From: Ophioderma brevispina
Lineage: Eukaryota; Echinodermata; Ophiuroidea; Amphilepidida; Ophiodermatidae
Direction of reading: 5' to 3'
NCBI GenBank assembly: GCA_023653785.1
Contig: JAMKCH010001664.1
Coordinates: forward strand, 1-64,000
Length of the DNA stretch: 64,000 bases
Under the pieces are notes generated by a model. That model saw only the letters and a program-made list of their open reading frames with translations. It made no database searches and was not told the DNA's origin. How positions within the stretch are numbered: position 1 is the first letter of the stretch; each line of letters starts with the position of its first letter. Positions 45,330-56,131 of this stretch are shown here, in pieces. Both the position numbers and the translations under genes were made by a program.

Positions 45330-45830
45330 CGCAACGTTCAATGACCAATTTGTCGTCATTTCTCAAACCAGGACGAAGGTGACTTGCCATTTGGCTAATC
45401 CACAATTGTCTAATGGCCAGTTTGTCTAACTCCAATTGGGGTAATACATTTTTATCTAAATAACCATTTAGGCCTACAAACCCATTTGTCTAATAGCCAT
45501 GTAGTCCTAAATTATTCATCTGGTCTAACTCAATATCGTCCCCTAATATTCATATCGTTCGTCTATAACCGAATTGGTATATGCCGATTGGGGTCTAATA
45601 CCCATCTGGTCCTAATAATGTCATTTGGTTCTATATACATGTGGGTCTACATCATTTGGCCCTAATATCCCTTTGTCCTAAATCCAATGTGTCTAATATT
45701 CATCTAGTCTAATATTCATTTGGTCTAAATACCCTTTGGTCTAATGCCCATTTTTTCTAATTCCAATTTGTCTAATGTTCATATTTGGTCTAATTCCATT
45801 TGGTCTAATATTTATATCCATGATACTTAA
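45330..45830. repeat. TTTGGTCTAATATTCA minisatellite
   Basis: About 20-25 irregular units of 16-22 bp built on (C/T)ATTTGGTCTAAT. Minus-strand translation R-P-N-G-I-R-P-N is a repeat artefact. Confidence 0.85.
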
Positions 45831-46194
45831 TGGCTCGAATCCGTGATCAAGATTTTTTTTTTGAAAGAACAAAGAAAAAGTAGGGAATTTAAATAGAAAG
45901 TACATAAGTAAGAAACGAGAAAAATAGGGTGTATTTTGGCCTATTTTAAAAGCATAATTTAAATAATGAAATATTAAATCTGTTTCTCTATGTGACCCAT
46001 CCACCTTTCACAAGTAGTAAGTATGGTCCATATGGACATTGCCTTCTATAAATGATAGGCTTTGGAAATGAGTAGGGTGGTATACATTTGGTCTGTGAAC
46101 GTTGCCGTACATTTCCTGTCAGTTTTGTGGTTCTTTTGGTCTGTGTATTCTTGTATTGGGTGTAATGGTGTATATTTCCTGCTTTTAACCCGTA

Positions 46195-46385
46195 GCTGGA
46201 GCAGACATTTGTAACACATCTCAGTACAAAAGGTTCGAGTGATTAATATGTGTGACAGGGACCCATTAAACTTGATTCTTAAGTGCAGCAAATAGTTTGA
46301 CTTAAGGAAAGGGGCAGAAAAAAGTTTGATAAAAGGGTTACAAATTCTTAAATTGATCACAATATGTTGAAAAGTAAGAAATAAT
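46195..46385. repeat. Dispersed repeat, partner of 10770-10985
   Basis: Same block order and orientation as 10770-10985, including AACACATCTCAGTAC, TTCTTAAGTGCAGCAAATAG and GACTTAAGGAAAGGGGC. Ends are not defined. Confidence 0.6.
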
Positions 46386-46419
46386 ACTATTATAGAAAAA
46401 GATACAATATAAACATATG

Positions 46420-46532
46420 AGTGATTGTGTTTGTGTGTGCGTGTGGTCTGAGGGGTGGGTGGTTCTGGGGGGGGTGGGGATTAAAAATTTTAAAATTGTG
46501 GGTGTGTGTGTGTGTGTTGTGTGTGTGTGTGT
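46420..46532. repeat. (GT)n microsatellite
   Basis: Two GT-rich blocks, 46429-46446 and 46499-46532, split by a G-rich spacer. Confidence 0.85.
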
Positions 46533-46559
46533 CCCATGGGTTTGTCTTATCACAATGGT

Positions 46560-47280
46560 TACAAAGTATCACTTGCGTCATCTATAGAAAATAATTTTGA
46601 AAAATTATAGGCCGGCTAAGAGGATTGCATTGTGGACACGCTGTAAACACAGGTTGCTAATTCCTCGTTTCGTGTGATTGTGAATGTGTCCTGTAGCGTA
46701 TTCGCGTTCATGGGTGGTTAGGAGCCCCCTATTCATTCTGGTTTTGACATACGGTTCATGTGTACCTCAGCTGGTATCATAACGGGGGCTCAAACTACAA
46801 TTCGTAAGCATGTTGCTTACTATAGTCTTCATGCTGTTTTTCTTGGTTATGTAGTTCCTCTATTGTAAATTTGCAGGAAATTCTTAAATTGAAAGTATAC
46901 ATACCTTAATTCCAAAATAAAAAAAAAATGTTGTAAAAGGTTTGTTGATTTGTCAACCCACGACACCTATATGAGCCTTCAACTAGTCCAACTACAAAAG
47001 TTGATCAGTTCTATTTTTCTTTGAGATTTTCGATGTCGTTTTGATTAGTATAAGAAATTAAAAAAAAAAAAAAAAACTTGTTATTTTTTTTAAATCAGGC
47101 CGGCCATGATGCTTGCGATCCCGCTTTAGGTTTTACGTGTAGTGCATTATTTCCGACCTATACAGGTATTATCAAGAAATGAGTCCTGACAAAATATGGG
47201 AGATTGCATTCTTCGACGCAATTAAAGAAGTCATTTATACCGGATGCCAACAGCAGATAACACACACTCCGTCTCCAAAT
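46560..47280. other. Unassigned spacer
   Basis: No gene recognised; A16 near 47060. Confidence 0.4.
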
Positions 47281-47309
47281 CATTTGTATTACAATATATA
47301 AATATCTCA

Positions 47310-47700
47310 TTGGAGACAATAGATTTACATTATAGCCAAGTGCCCGAAACTTGGGCTTATCACACCTAGAGGCTTAATCTAAAGGATAAGTATATATTTT
47401 AGTCCGTAGTGCCAAAAACCTAACCATCACACTAATGGGCAAACAACTAGGAGAAATATATAGATTCAGGTTTGTCGCAACTTAGTTGAACAGTTTATTA
47501 CATTATATATATGAAAGTGTAAGTTGCGTATTAAAAGTTTAAGGATATAAAAACATATATTTTAGCGGAGTGCAAAACGTAACTATCACACCTAATGGCT
47601 AACACTGGGATAAATATAGGATTCATTTTTTCGCAACTTATATTGAACCTTTTATCGTCATTAGATTAAGAAACGTAACAGTTGCGTATTAATGTATTGC
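47310..47700 (+). repeat. Tandem repeat, about 160-bp unit, two and a part copies
   Basis: Full units from TATATTTTAG at 47391 and 47559, each with CCATCACAC/CTATCACAC, TAATGG-CAA-AC, TTCGCAACTTA, GAAC-TTTAT and GTTGCGTATTAA; a partial unit begins near 47320 (TTACATTATAGCCAAGTGCC). Confidence 0.7.
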
Positions 47701-48290
47701 GCGTGTTGAAAACTGCACATACACAAGGCATCCTTAAATAGGCTATTTTCCCGGGCAGGGTACACCCGCCCAAGTACCGAAGGTGCTACTTGAGGCGCGA
47801 AAATTAGAATTTACTAACATTGCTAATTGATAGCTGAGCACTTATGCGAATTTAATGGGATCCCAGATGATAATGAATGATTTTTCATGGAAGGGGGCTT
47901 ACCCCAAACCAAATTCCACTCTTATTACAGAAAGTACAAATGTATTTGAAAATTAGTTTCTTTGAATGTGAATTTTTAGGTGAAATATAGACAAGCTAAA
48001 CTACAAGATGACAACTCCCAAGTGAAGGAAATACACGTCCGGACAGAATTAGGTAGGGGGGGGGGGAGGTTTTAAAAATAGTTATAAAAATATGCCGAAT
48101 CCCAACAGCGACCGGGTCTTGATGAGCGGCGCTGAGGAAGCGGAATGACAAAACGTTGCCAAAAAGCGAGATGAGCAGAACACACACGGGACAGGTGGGG
48201 GGACCAAGGTGATAGGTCGAGCGTTAAAGGGCAAGCAAGGCGCTCGAGTTCATTGGCTCCACGAAAATGCGTGTAGACAAAAGGGGTGCA
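47701..48290. other. Unassigned spacer
   Basis: G10 run at 48057. Nothing recognised. Confidence 0.4.
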
Positions 48291-49430
48291 TTACGGTTGC
48301 CACGCATCGGAAACCGCTATATGGTGTAAAAACTCGAATGGACGCATCACATGCCGTGGTGGCGCAAGTGATTAGCACATCCGAGATCAAACGGAAGGTG
48401 TGGGTTCTGTCCCATCCACAGCAAGGTCATTTTGCGATTAATTAATGCTAAGTCCGCCGCTGTAATCAATTTCTCTAGATAGGTATGTATTTCTTCATGG
48501 CAGTCAGTAAAAGAGTAATTCACAAGGAGGCTTTAAGTAGCTCATGTCTCACATATGCTTATAATATTTCGATGTGCGTGTGTATCAGAATGACTGATCA
48601 CCTCGTGATAGGAGGCATTACGCATCGAACGCTATCGGTGTAGAACTCTAATGGACCCATCACATGCCATGCCGTGGTGGCGCAATTGCTTAGCGCAATT
48701 CCGAGATCTAAAACGGAAGGTTGTGGGTTCTCGTCAATCCACAGCAAGTTCATGTTGCGATTAATAATGCTACGTCCGCGCTGTCATCAATTTCTTCACA
48801 ATAATGTATTTATTTCTTTTTAATTGGCAGTAATCACAAGGGTGGTTTAAGTTAGCTCCATTTCTCACATATGCTTTATAAATTATTTCGAGTTGCTTGT
48901 GTATCAGAATGATTGATCACTCGGATATGGACGGAATTACGCTCTGAACGCTTTAGGGTGTTGTGTAGAAACTTGAATGGACCCATCACATCCCGTTGTG
49001 GCGCAATTGATTAGCGCAGCGAGATCTAAACGGAACGGTGGGGTTCTGTACCATCTCCACAGCAAGTTCATTTTTTGCGATTAATAATGCTACGTCGGCG
49101 TTGTCATCAATTTCTCACATATATGTATTTATTCTTCATGGCAGTAATTAACAAGAGGTTTAAGTAGCTCAAATTTCTCAAATATGCTTATAAATATTTC
49201 CGAGTTGCTTGGGATCAGAATGCTGATAACCTCGTTGATATGGACGGCAATACGCCTCGAACGCTATGGTTGTAGAAACTCTAATGGACCCCATCAACAT
49301 TGCCGTGGTGCGAGACGCAATTGATTAGCGCACCGAGATCTAAACGGAAGGTTGTGGGTTTAGTCCATACACAGCAAGTTCGTTTGCGATTAATAATGCT
49401 CTGTCCACGCTGTAATCAATTTATATATAG
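48290..49430 (+). repeat. Tandem array of tRNA-Arg(TCT)-like units, about 310 bp each
   Basis: Four units, each starting with GAA-CTCGAATGGACGCATCAC-like text, then a tRNA-like body (about 48352, 48669, 48991 and 49301) and a tail with TTTTGCGATTAATAATGCTA, CTGT-ATCAATTT, GTATTTATTTCTTCATGGCA. The tRNA-like body has GTGGCGCAATTGATTAGCGC (box A), GAGATCTAAACGG (TCT in the anticodon position) and GTTGTGGGTTCTAGTCC-like box B. Loss or gain of bases in the stems differs between units. A tandem SINE or tRNA-pseudogene array; none folds cleanly enough for me to call a working tRNA. Confidence 0.75.
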
Positions 49431-49485
49431 ATATTATTATATATTATATTTTATATATATATATATTATATTATATATATATATT
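49421..49485. repeat. (TA)n low-complexity tract
   Basis: TATATA/TATTATA words over about 60 bp, directly after the tRNA-like array. Confidence 0.85.
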
Positions 49486-50990
49486 TTCTCATCCTTAAAA
49501 AAATGTTTTTTCAGACAGGCGTCAATCAAACCAAAAAAACTGAGCGCGTGTTAATAACAAGCAAATCATAGCTGTAACACAAATTTCAAGCACAACATTC
49601 AAGCTAATTATAGAGGTTCACAGTTGAGTGAAATAGATAAAACGTGGAGAGAAGCATTCCATCCTTCCAGCAAATCATACGATATTAGGACAAACTCCAA
49701 CAATGAGTAACCCAGCTACATCCCTACATCTTCAATTGTAAAGAGCCCCAGCGATACTTAAACTACCACACGTAAATGTTAAATCCACACAAAGGACACA
49801 CTTAACAAAGCTGCAAATGACAACTATGCAAACATTAGAAATGACAGTAAGGAGGCATTAAAGGGAAGGACGCCAAGAAAAGAATTCCCGAAATTTTGGT
49901 GGAAAAAATTCATAACGAAATTTAGGATCCAGAGGATGAACCAAAACGATTCACTTTACCACAAAAGGTACTTGGTATTGAGGCTGACGATCATTAAAGC
50001 TTAGTTAACGCCAGGCTTAAGGACACACCAAATAAAAATCAATGTCACGTATACTGGAATCACGAATATTACAAGTACGTACCCAACAGCATGAAACCAG
50101 CATTTGAACTAATTATCAACTTACCACCAATAATGTAAACTCCACGTGCACGCCGGCTTGAGCCACTAAAACCAGATTGACGCCTTAAGTTAAAAACGAA
50201 AAAATTGACCTTCTAGATTTGAAATTGTGCATCTGTAAAACACTCATCATTGAGAGATGACCAAATAGAAATATAAGGATTAAAACCATACGTAGGCCAA
50301 ATGGACATGAAAAACCACGGACCCCACAAATACAAGGTTTCAAGAAAAAATACCACAAAACTCAACATGCCATAACAAACAAATTACCAAAATCAAAAAT
50401 GAATAAGGAATCTGAAAGACGCTGACGATCTAGAGGTTCATCCACCCCAAAAGGTTTGCAAGACCAAATCAGAAACATAATGGGAAAAAACGATTTAAAA
50501 AACCTAGATGACAAACAAAATTGATCAGGCTTACCGCCAAAGAATCAAGCATACAAAAAGGGACGCCGGCCACAATACATTCAGGGAGCCAAACGCCACG
50601 AATGCACTTTCCCCAGGCCTACGATACCCAGTTCTTAATGATTAACAAATTGCACCAATAACTTAAAATTAGCATCGCTCATATGAACCTGTTAGCGACT
50701 TATGATAAAAATTATTAACTATTTGATAGCTGAACATATAAAACTCGAACGATGAAGATAAAACTCACTCAGCACTTCAACTACGGACTCTACCTAGCTC
50801 TAACCCATATCTATGGGTGCTCTAGCTGTCTTATATGTATAGGAAGTAGCAAACTCATTTAACTGCCCAAAAGCATCAGGACAATATCATACGACAAAGG
50901 ACATCCATTTGGCTTACCACTGAGCCCCACCCTTCTTAACAAGAGGGGGGTTAGTCAGTAGACACACGTAACTGTTTGTGCAGAAAGTTA
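49486..50990. other. A-rich stretch with broken ORF-like text
   Basis: Plus-strand pieces such as HVYWNHEYYKYVPNSMKPAF (near 50045-50105) and GQMDMKNHGPHKYKV (near 50295-50345) read like protein but are separated by stops and shifts; I cannot place them in a family. Probably a decayed mobile-element ORF. Confidence 0.3.
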
Positions 50991-51034
50991 CAGAACTATT
51001 ACAATTAACGAAAATGTAATACTTGGACGTTACG

Positions 51035-51595
51035 GCGACAAAACATCCAAACCGGTCCGCCACCTCCGTACTGAAACCCTATACTCACTCTCCGTCAGTT
51101 GATTCTGAACAAAACTCTGGATACGCGAGTAACCCGGAAGTGTTTGAGGCGAACGCTTGAAACCGGGAATCCAATACGCAAAACCACAGACGCGTGCGTG
51201 CCATTTGATTTCAGAATTATGACGGCCGATATATAATTCACACAACTCACCAATCTAATATACTTGCAACACAAACCGCACTCAACCCCCGCTGAGTATG
51301 AGTACTGAACACGAATATCAAATACACAAAGCACCTACAAAACAAGCTCACCAATGTACCAACGAAACATTATTCTCTTCGCACAGTGTTTTCTGATACA
51401 AATTCTGAACAATTCTGGCTACGCCCGTAACCGGACGCGTGTTTGTACGAGACGCATGACGGCCTGTAATCCAATACGCAATCACAGGGCCTCGTACGTG
51501 CCACTTTGTTTTCAGAAATTATGACGGCGATTATAATTCACACAATCTCCCCAATATGATAGCACTTGCCACAACACGCTCAGACCCCCCTCGGC
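51035..51595. repeat. Two-copy tandem repeat, about 310-bp unit
   Basis: Units 51035-51340 and 51341-51595 share ATTCTGAACAA, TCTGG-TACGC, GTAACC-GGA, GAATCCAATACGCAA, CGTGCCA-TTTG, TTTCAGAA-TTATGACGGC and TATAATTCACACAA. Minus-strand ORFs at 51030-51334 are carried by one unit only and lack motifs. Confidence 0.75.
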
Positions 51596-51596
51596 C

Positions 51597-52290
51597 CTTT
51601 ATGGCCAGACTACGTAACTCGAATTTTGACTTTTTGAGATAAGTTATTTCTTTCTTGGCAATTTGGGGGCGCTGCTTTCATTTCATAAAATTTAATATGC
51701 CCAGAAATGTCTTCCATCTGAGATATCACATCCTAACTCGGGTGCGTTTTTGCCATTCGTACGGTATTTCTTCGGCAAAACTGCGTATCTCGTACGTGGT
51801 AACTTCCTCTCAAAAACTCAGCCGTATTAATTTCATGGCAAAACTAACGTAACTCTGAATAACGTATTTTTGCCATAAAAAACTTTTTATGAATGCCAGT
51901 GTTTTTGCTAAACACATCAATAGGCACTACAAGAGGGTAAGGTCAAACTAAAAAAGGAAGATCAAACTACATGTTGCAAACATGGTCAGAATTATATTTC
52001 TATTTGTAAAATTATTGTTGTGTCTATTCATTGAAATATACATGTGTATTTTGACCCAACTGCTCTGCCCTAAATTTTTATGGCAAAACTACGTAACTTG
52101 ACAAATTGTGTTTGTAAATTCTGAATGTTTAATCATTACCACTCCAAAATTGATGGATATACAGATAATGATATCTAATAAATATATGACTACTTTTTAT
52201 GTATACGAAAATGCAAATGGGCAACTTTAAAGGTAAATCTCTCAAAACGCCGAATTTTTGAGATACGTAGGTTGCCATAAAAGGGCCGCA
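51597..52290. mobile_element. Fold-back/MITE element with TACGTAACTC ends
   Basis: Left end GGCCCTTTATGGCCAGACTA then CGTAACTCG (51592-51621), right end CGAATTTTTGAGATACGTAG then GTTGCCATAAAAGGGCC (52249-52287) are inverted. Internal copies of GGCAAAACTACGTAACTTG (51837 and 52081) show subterminal repetition. No transposase. Confidence 0.7.
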
Positions 52291-54065
52291 AATGTCATCT
52301 ACATTTTACTGTTAACCTTATTACCAATACCACCTTATGCATAAATTGTGCCAAATTAGGTTTTTAACTTATTAAGTCTTTAAGCATTTTGCTGCCCCCC
52401 TGGTTGATGAGTACTGAAATCAGTGGTTGACATGACAAAGTCAGTATTCCATGGTGTGGTGGAGTTGTTGGTTGTATGGGTGGGGGGTATCAGGTATTGA
52501 ATGGATACAGGATCCAATGGTTGGGTGATGGGTGATGGAGCCAGTGGTTGATGGAATCGTGGCGTCAGCAGGGGATTCAGTTTGTTTGCATTAGTAGGCC
52601 AGCGTGCATTTAATTTGGAGAGGCCTTTGCCGTAAATTTTGGTTGTTGTTTTTCCTTTTTTTTTTACTGAGTAGATTTTGCATTTTTTAGACCAAAACAG
52701 ATGATAGAAAAACGTTTCAATTTTTATAAGAATCATATTTTTTTTGTTTTATAAACTAATAATGGACAATATTAATATGTTTTGCACGGTCTTGACTTGG
52801 CCATTTAGCCCATTTGAGCAATTTTCTTTCTGGGGAACCCTTTTCATTTCTTTTTTTTTAAATTAAAATAAAAAGTGCATTTTTTGATTAGGTTTTTTGG
52901 ACAACCTACTGAAACAAACTTGATTTTTTTGTTGGCCTACAATGAACAAAATCACTGGCTATAGGCCTATTTCCCTAACATTCCTTTTGGAAAAAGACTA
53001 CATAACCTGACGATCAACCTGCAAAAAAGGTGGTAGTCATTATTTTTCCTTGTTAGATCTAGGGGCAAGTTCTCCCTAAAAACAAGACGGGTCCGCTCCG
53101 TGATTTTGAAAAAGTGGAAAAATGCATTTAGGGACCTTAGGTGATATGGGATTTCACTTATAGTAGGGGAATCCATTGGTGGCATATTGAGGAAACCCTA
53201 CTCCAAGATTCACTAAAAGGTTTGAGAAGTGTTTCTGGACAATGTCAATTGTGCTGATTCCGAGATGCACCATGCAAATTTGTCAGTTGGTGGGATGGAG
53301 TTTAAGGGCATTCCCCGTTTTGGGTTCCTTAATTTATTTAAATATAGCTTTATGAAAACCATGTCAAGATCTAACTAATTTAACTAAAGGGTTTTTAGAA
53401 GTGCTTTTATGTCAATTTGAGGGTGCTGATTTTAAAAAGACACTTACAAAATTCAACACATTGATGAAAAATGGGGTTTTTAAAGGGGAATTACCAGTTT
53501 CCTTATTTTTTTTAAATATAGCGTTATCACACCATGCGCATTCACTTATTTGACTGAAAGGTTTAATAAGTGTTTTTGGACAATTCGCGGGTGCTGATTC
53601 CAAATAGTGACCACGCAAATTTTCAAGTTGGTGGAAAGTTGATTTTAAAGGGGCATTACCCAGATTCTCTTATTTTTTGAAATAATAGCTTTATGAAACC
53701 ATGTGCAATATTCACTAATTTGACTAAAGGTTTAAAGTTTTTTACAAAATATTCAAATTTGTTGGATCCTATTAAAAAGGGACGCATCGCTTTTTCATGC
53801 ACCCCATTTCTGAAGAAAATTGTATATCCCCTCGGAAAAAAACTACACTCACTTCCAGACTTCATTATCTGTTTACGTTTGTAAATTTAAAACCATAATT
53901 ATTTACGACAGGGGAATAAGGGTTACATTGTTCAACGAACTTATCTTTTCAGCCTTTAGAGAACATTCACTACAATCATAATAATTATTCTTGTTTAGTT
54001 AATATTATAAATGCATTATTATTTTTTATATCAGTTTTAATGATCTTTAGTGATAAGGATATGAT

Positions 54066-54240
54066 ACAAACAGCGACGTAACCAGCGGGGGAGGGGCACC
54101 CAGTTAGAATTCTTCCCATTTCTGCCCCATGAAACAAGGGTAAGTACAGGTTCATTGGGGAATGTGTATTTGCCCCTCCCCCCAAAGCCATCACTAGTCC
54201 AGTCAAGCTGTGGTTTGACCTGGAAAAAAAATTGCAAACA
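54066..54240. mobile_element. hAT-like MITE fragment
   Basis: CAGCGACGTAACCAGCGGGG followed by a G/C-rich run resembles the left end of the element at 8561. The opposite end is not evident. The duplicate lies at about 57703-57880. Confidence 0.45.
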
Positions 54241-54959
54241 AGAAACTTTGTGCTGTAATTACCTCCGAAGACCTCCCGAACAACTATAAAATAGAGAAAA
54301 AATGGAAGATTGGGGAAAAAATGTAATTTGCCATAACCCAAAATGGCCGTTTAAGTCCATTTTTCAAGTAATATTGGTTCTTCCTGCATGATAACTCAGA
54401 TGTTTATTGTAAACTAACCCTTATCACAGGATATTCATATGATATGACAAATGTGAGATGATTTTTTAATATTTGGCTGAACGTAATCCATATTGGCGGC
54501 CATTTCTAAGAAGGCGGCCATTTTCCCCGCAAAATCAAAGTCACTATTTTTTTCTGTAATATATACACGGTTTATTTTTCTACTATAATGTCATTGCACA
54601 TATTAATGGTTGGCTTGGATATCCTAATTTATTACGTTTATGTACATTGGCGTAATAATAATGCAAGATGGCTGAATTTCTAAAGATGCCATGCCATGTT
54701 TCAGGTCCACGCCAAAGCCAAATTAATATTTTTTACATCGGTTTTGTCCATGTATCCTGATATAGACATTTTAACTTATTATTAGAGAGCCATCTTCACT
54801 TCTTCTTGTATATGAAGGCAGCATGAAATGTTGTTGAGTTGTTGACCCAGCTCACTGTTTGATTGGTTGGGGTTTTGGAAGTCCTATATCCCCGGTGGGA
54901 CTAAAGGTAGGGCATCATATCGATGCATATGCTGTTGAAGCGACCGACCCCTGTGCGAA

Positions 54960-56128
54960 ACCTGTTTAATGTTGCCCAATCCTTATGTGTAAGGTTGCTA
55001 CCAGGTGGAGTTCTGTCATAGGTTGTGGGTAGTAGAATTGGTCTCCCGGGATTGGTCTGGCCTTGTAGGTACCTAGCCAGCAGTGTTCCATGTCTGTAAG
55101 AAAGTTGATGGGGAGCTGGGAGTTAACAGAAAGGTCGAGCAGCGCGCAGTCTCTGTCTGCCGAGCTGGTGTGATTCTTTGGACAGTGAATATGCAGCAGG
55201 TGCCTGTCCAACAGACCCTTATTCGACCATTTATTGATTGATGTTCTTTTCCGAGCCCTGGCAGGTGAAATGCCGTGAAGCCTGAATAGAAACCTCGGAT
55301 AATTGGTACAAAAGGCAGCCAGTGAATGGTTCTCATGGTCTCGTTGAGTATTGTGTCCATCTCCACGGGGGGGGGGGCAATCCCTATCTTTGAGATGACC
55401 TGCCATGTGGCTGTTTAAGACCCCCATTTTCATCATCGCTGTCACCCAAAGACCCCATATATTTTTGAAAATGTCACCATTTTCGGGTTGTATTTGTAAT
55501 TGTCCCCCAAAACCCCCCTTTTTTGGGGCTGTTCGGCTGGCCTTCACACCCAAAGACCCCCCTTTTTTTTAGTTCCTCTGTCCCCGTGGGTCCAGCTTTC
55601 TTTGTGTGACAGCTGTTGCAAACCATGCTTGGTGGCATATTCAGCTCACTGTAGCCAGAACCAGTGCGGTGATGCTCGATGATGGGCATCACCCCATGAG
55701 AATCCTCAAGGATGTACAGAGGTTTTATTCCTCGAAATACCTTAGTTTGGTACAGAACTGACTCGAGATTGTGATGCCATAAGTAAAGCTGCTGACCAAG
55801 CTTCCACTCCAGATAAGTTGGCGTAGGATTGTAAGGCAGAGACGCTCCATTGAGTTGATTTGACCTGGGCGATAGCGGTGAACTTGGCTTCACTCAGCGT
55901 GGAATCGAAATCGCCAGGTCTTTAGAATGCTGCAAGTAGTGCCTATCTGCAGTAAGTGTACTTTGTTCTTCTACTTCAGTCCAGCTTCCGTCCGAGTGGA
56001 AGGAGGGGGGCAAGATCGTCGGCGGTGCCATATTGTCTAGATTGGAGGTAGATCGGTCTGATAACCTATACAAGTTGCCAACATTTGATGCCAGTACTGA
56101 TTCCTTGTGGGACTCCGTTCCTCAACGA
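54960..56128 (-). mobile_element. LINE 3' half, copy in unit 1
   Basis: Minus order: TADDLA (56029-56012, RT motif C, with Thr-Ala-Asp-Asp for YADD), SNQLNGASLPYNPTPTYL (near 55862-55809), then a foreign segment 55363-55575, then a C-terminal stretch with FRLHGISPARARKRTSINKW and a terminal region to 54966. The upstream RT part is missing because the fragment ends at the duplication junction. Frames are mixed. Confidence 0.75.
55363..55575. repeat. G-rich insert inside the LINE, unit 1
   Basis: Begins with a G11 run and holds repeated AAGACCCC/GGGGTCTT words and C6-T8 runs. It splits the LINE ORF at the same point in unit 2 (59265-59500), so it entered before the duplication or belongs to this LINE lineage. 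Confidence 0.6.
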
Positions 56129-56131
56129 ACG

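Larger units (their letters stand above)
52463..56131 (+). repeat. Tandem duplication B, unit 1 (3.67 kb)
   Basis: Collinear with 56132-60036 from GAGTTGTTGGTTG to GGACTCCGTTCCTCAA. Flanking thirds differ by frequent indels; 53412-54413 is almost identical to 57050-58048. Contains a hAT-like end (54068), GGCGGCCATTTT blocks and a minus-strand LINE fragment that stops exactly at the unit junction near 56128. Confidence 0.85.

Noticed and set aside
46338..46581. Thr/His-rich minus-strand proteins
   Set aside because: Translations of the GT microsatellite.
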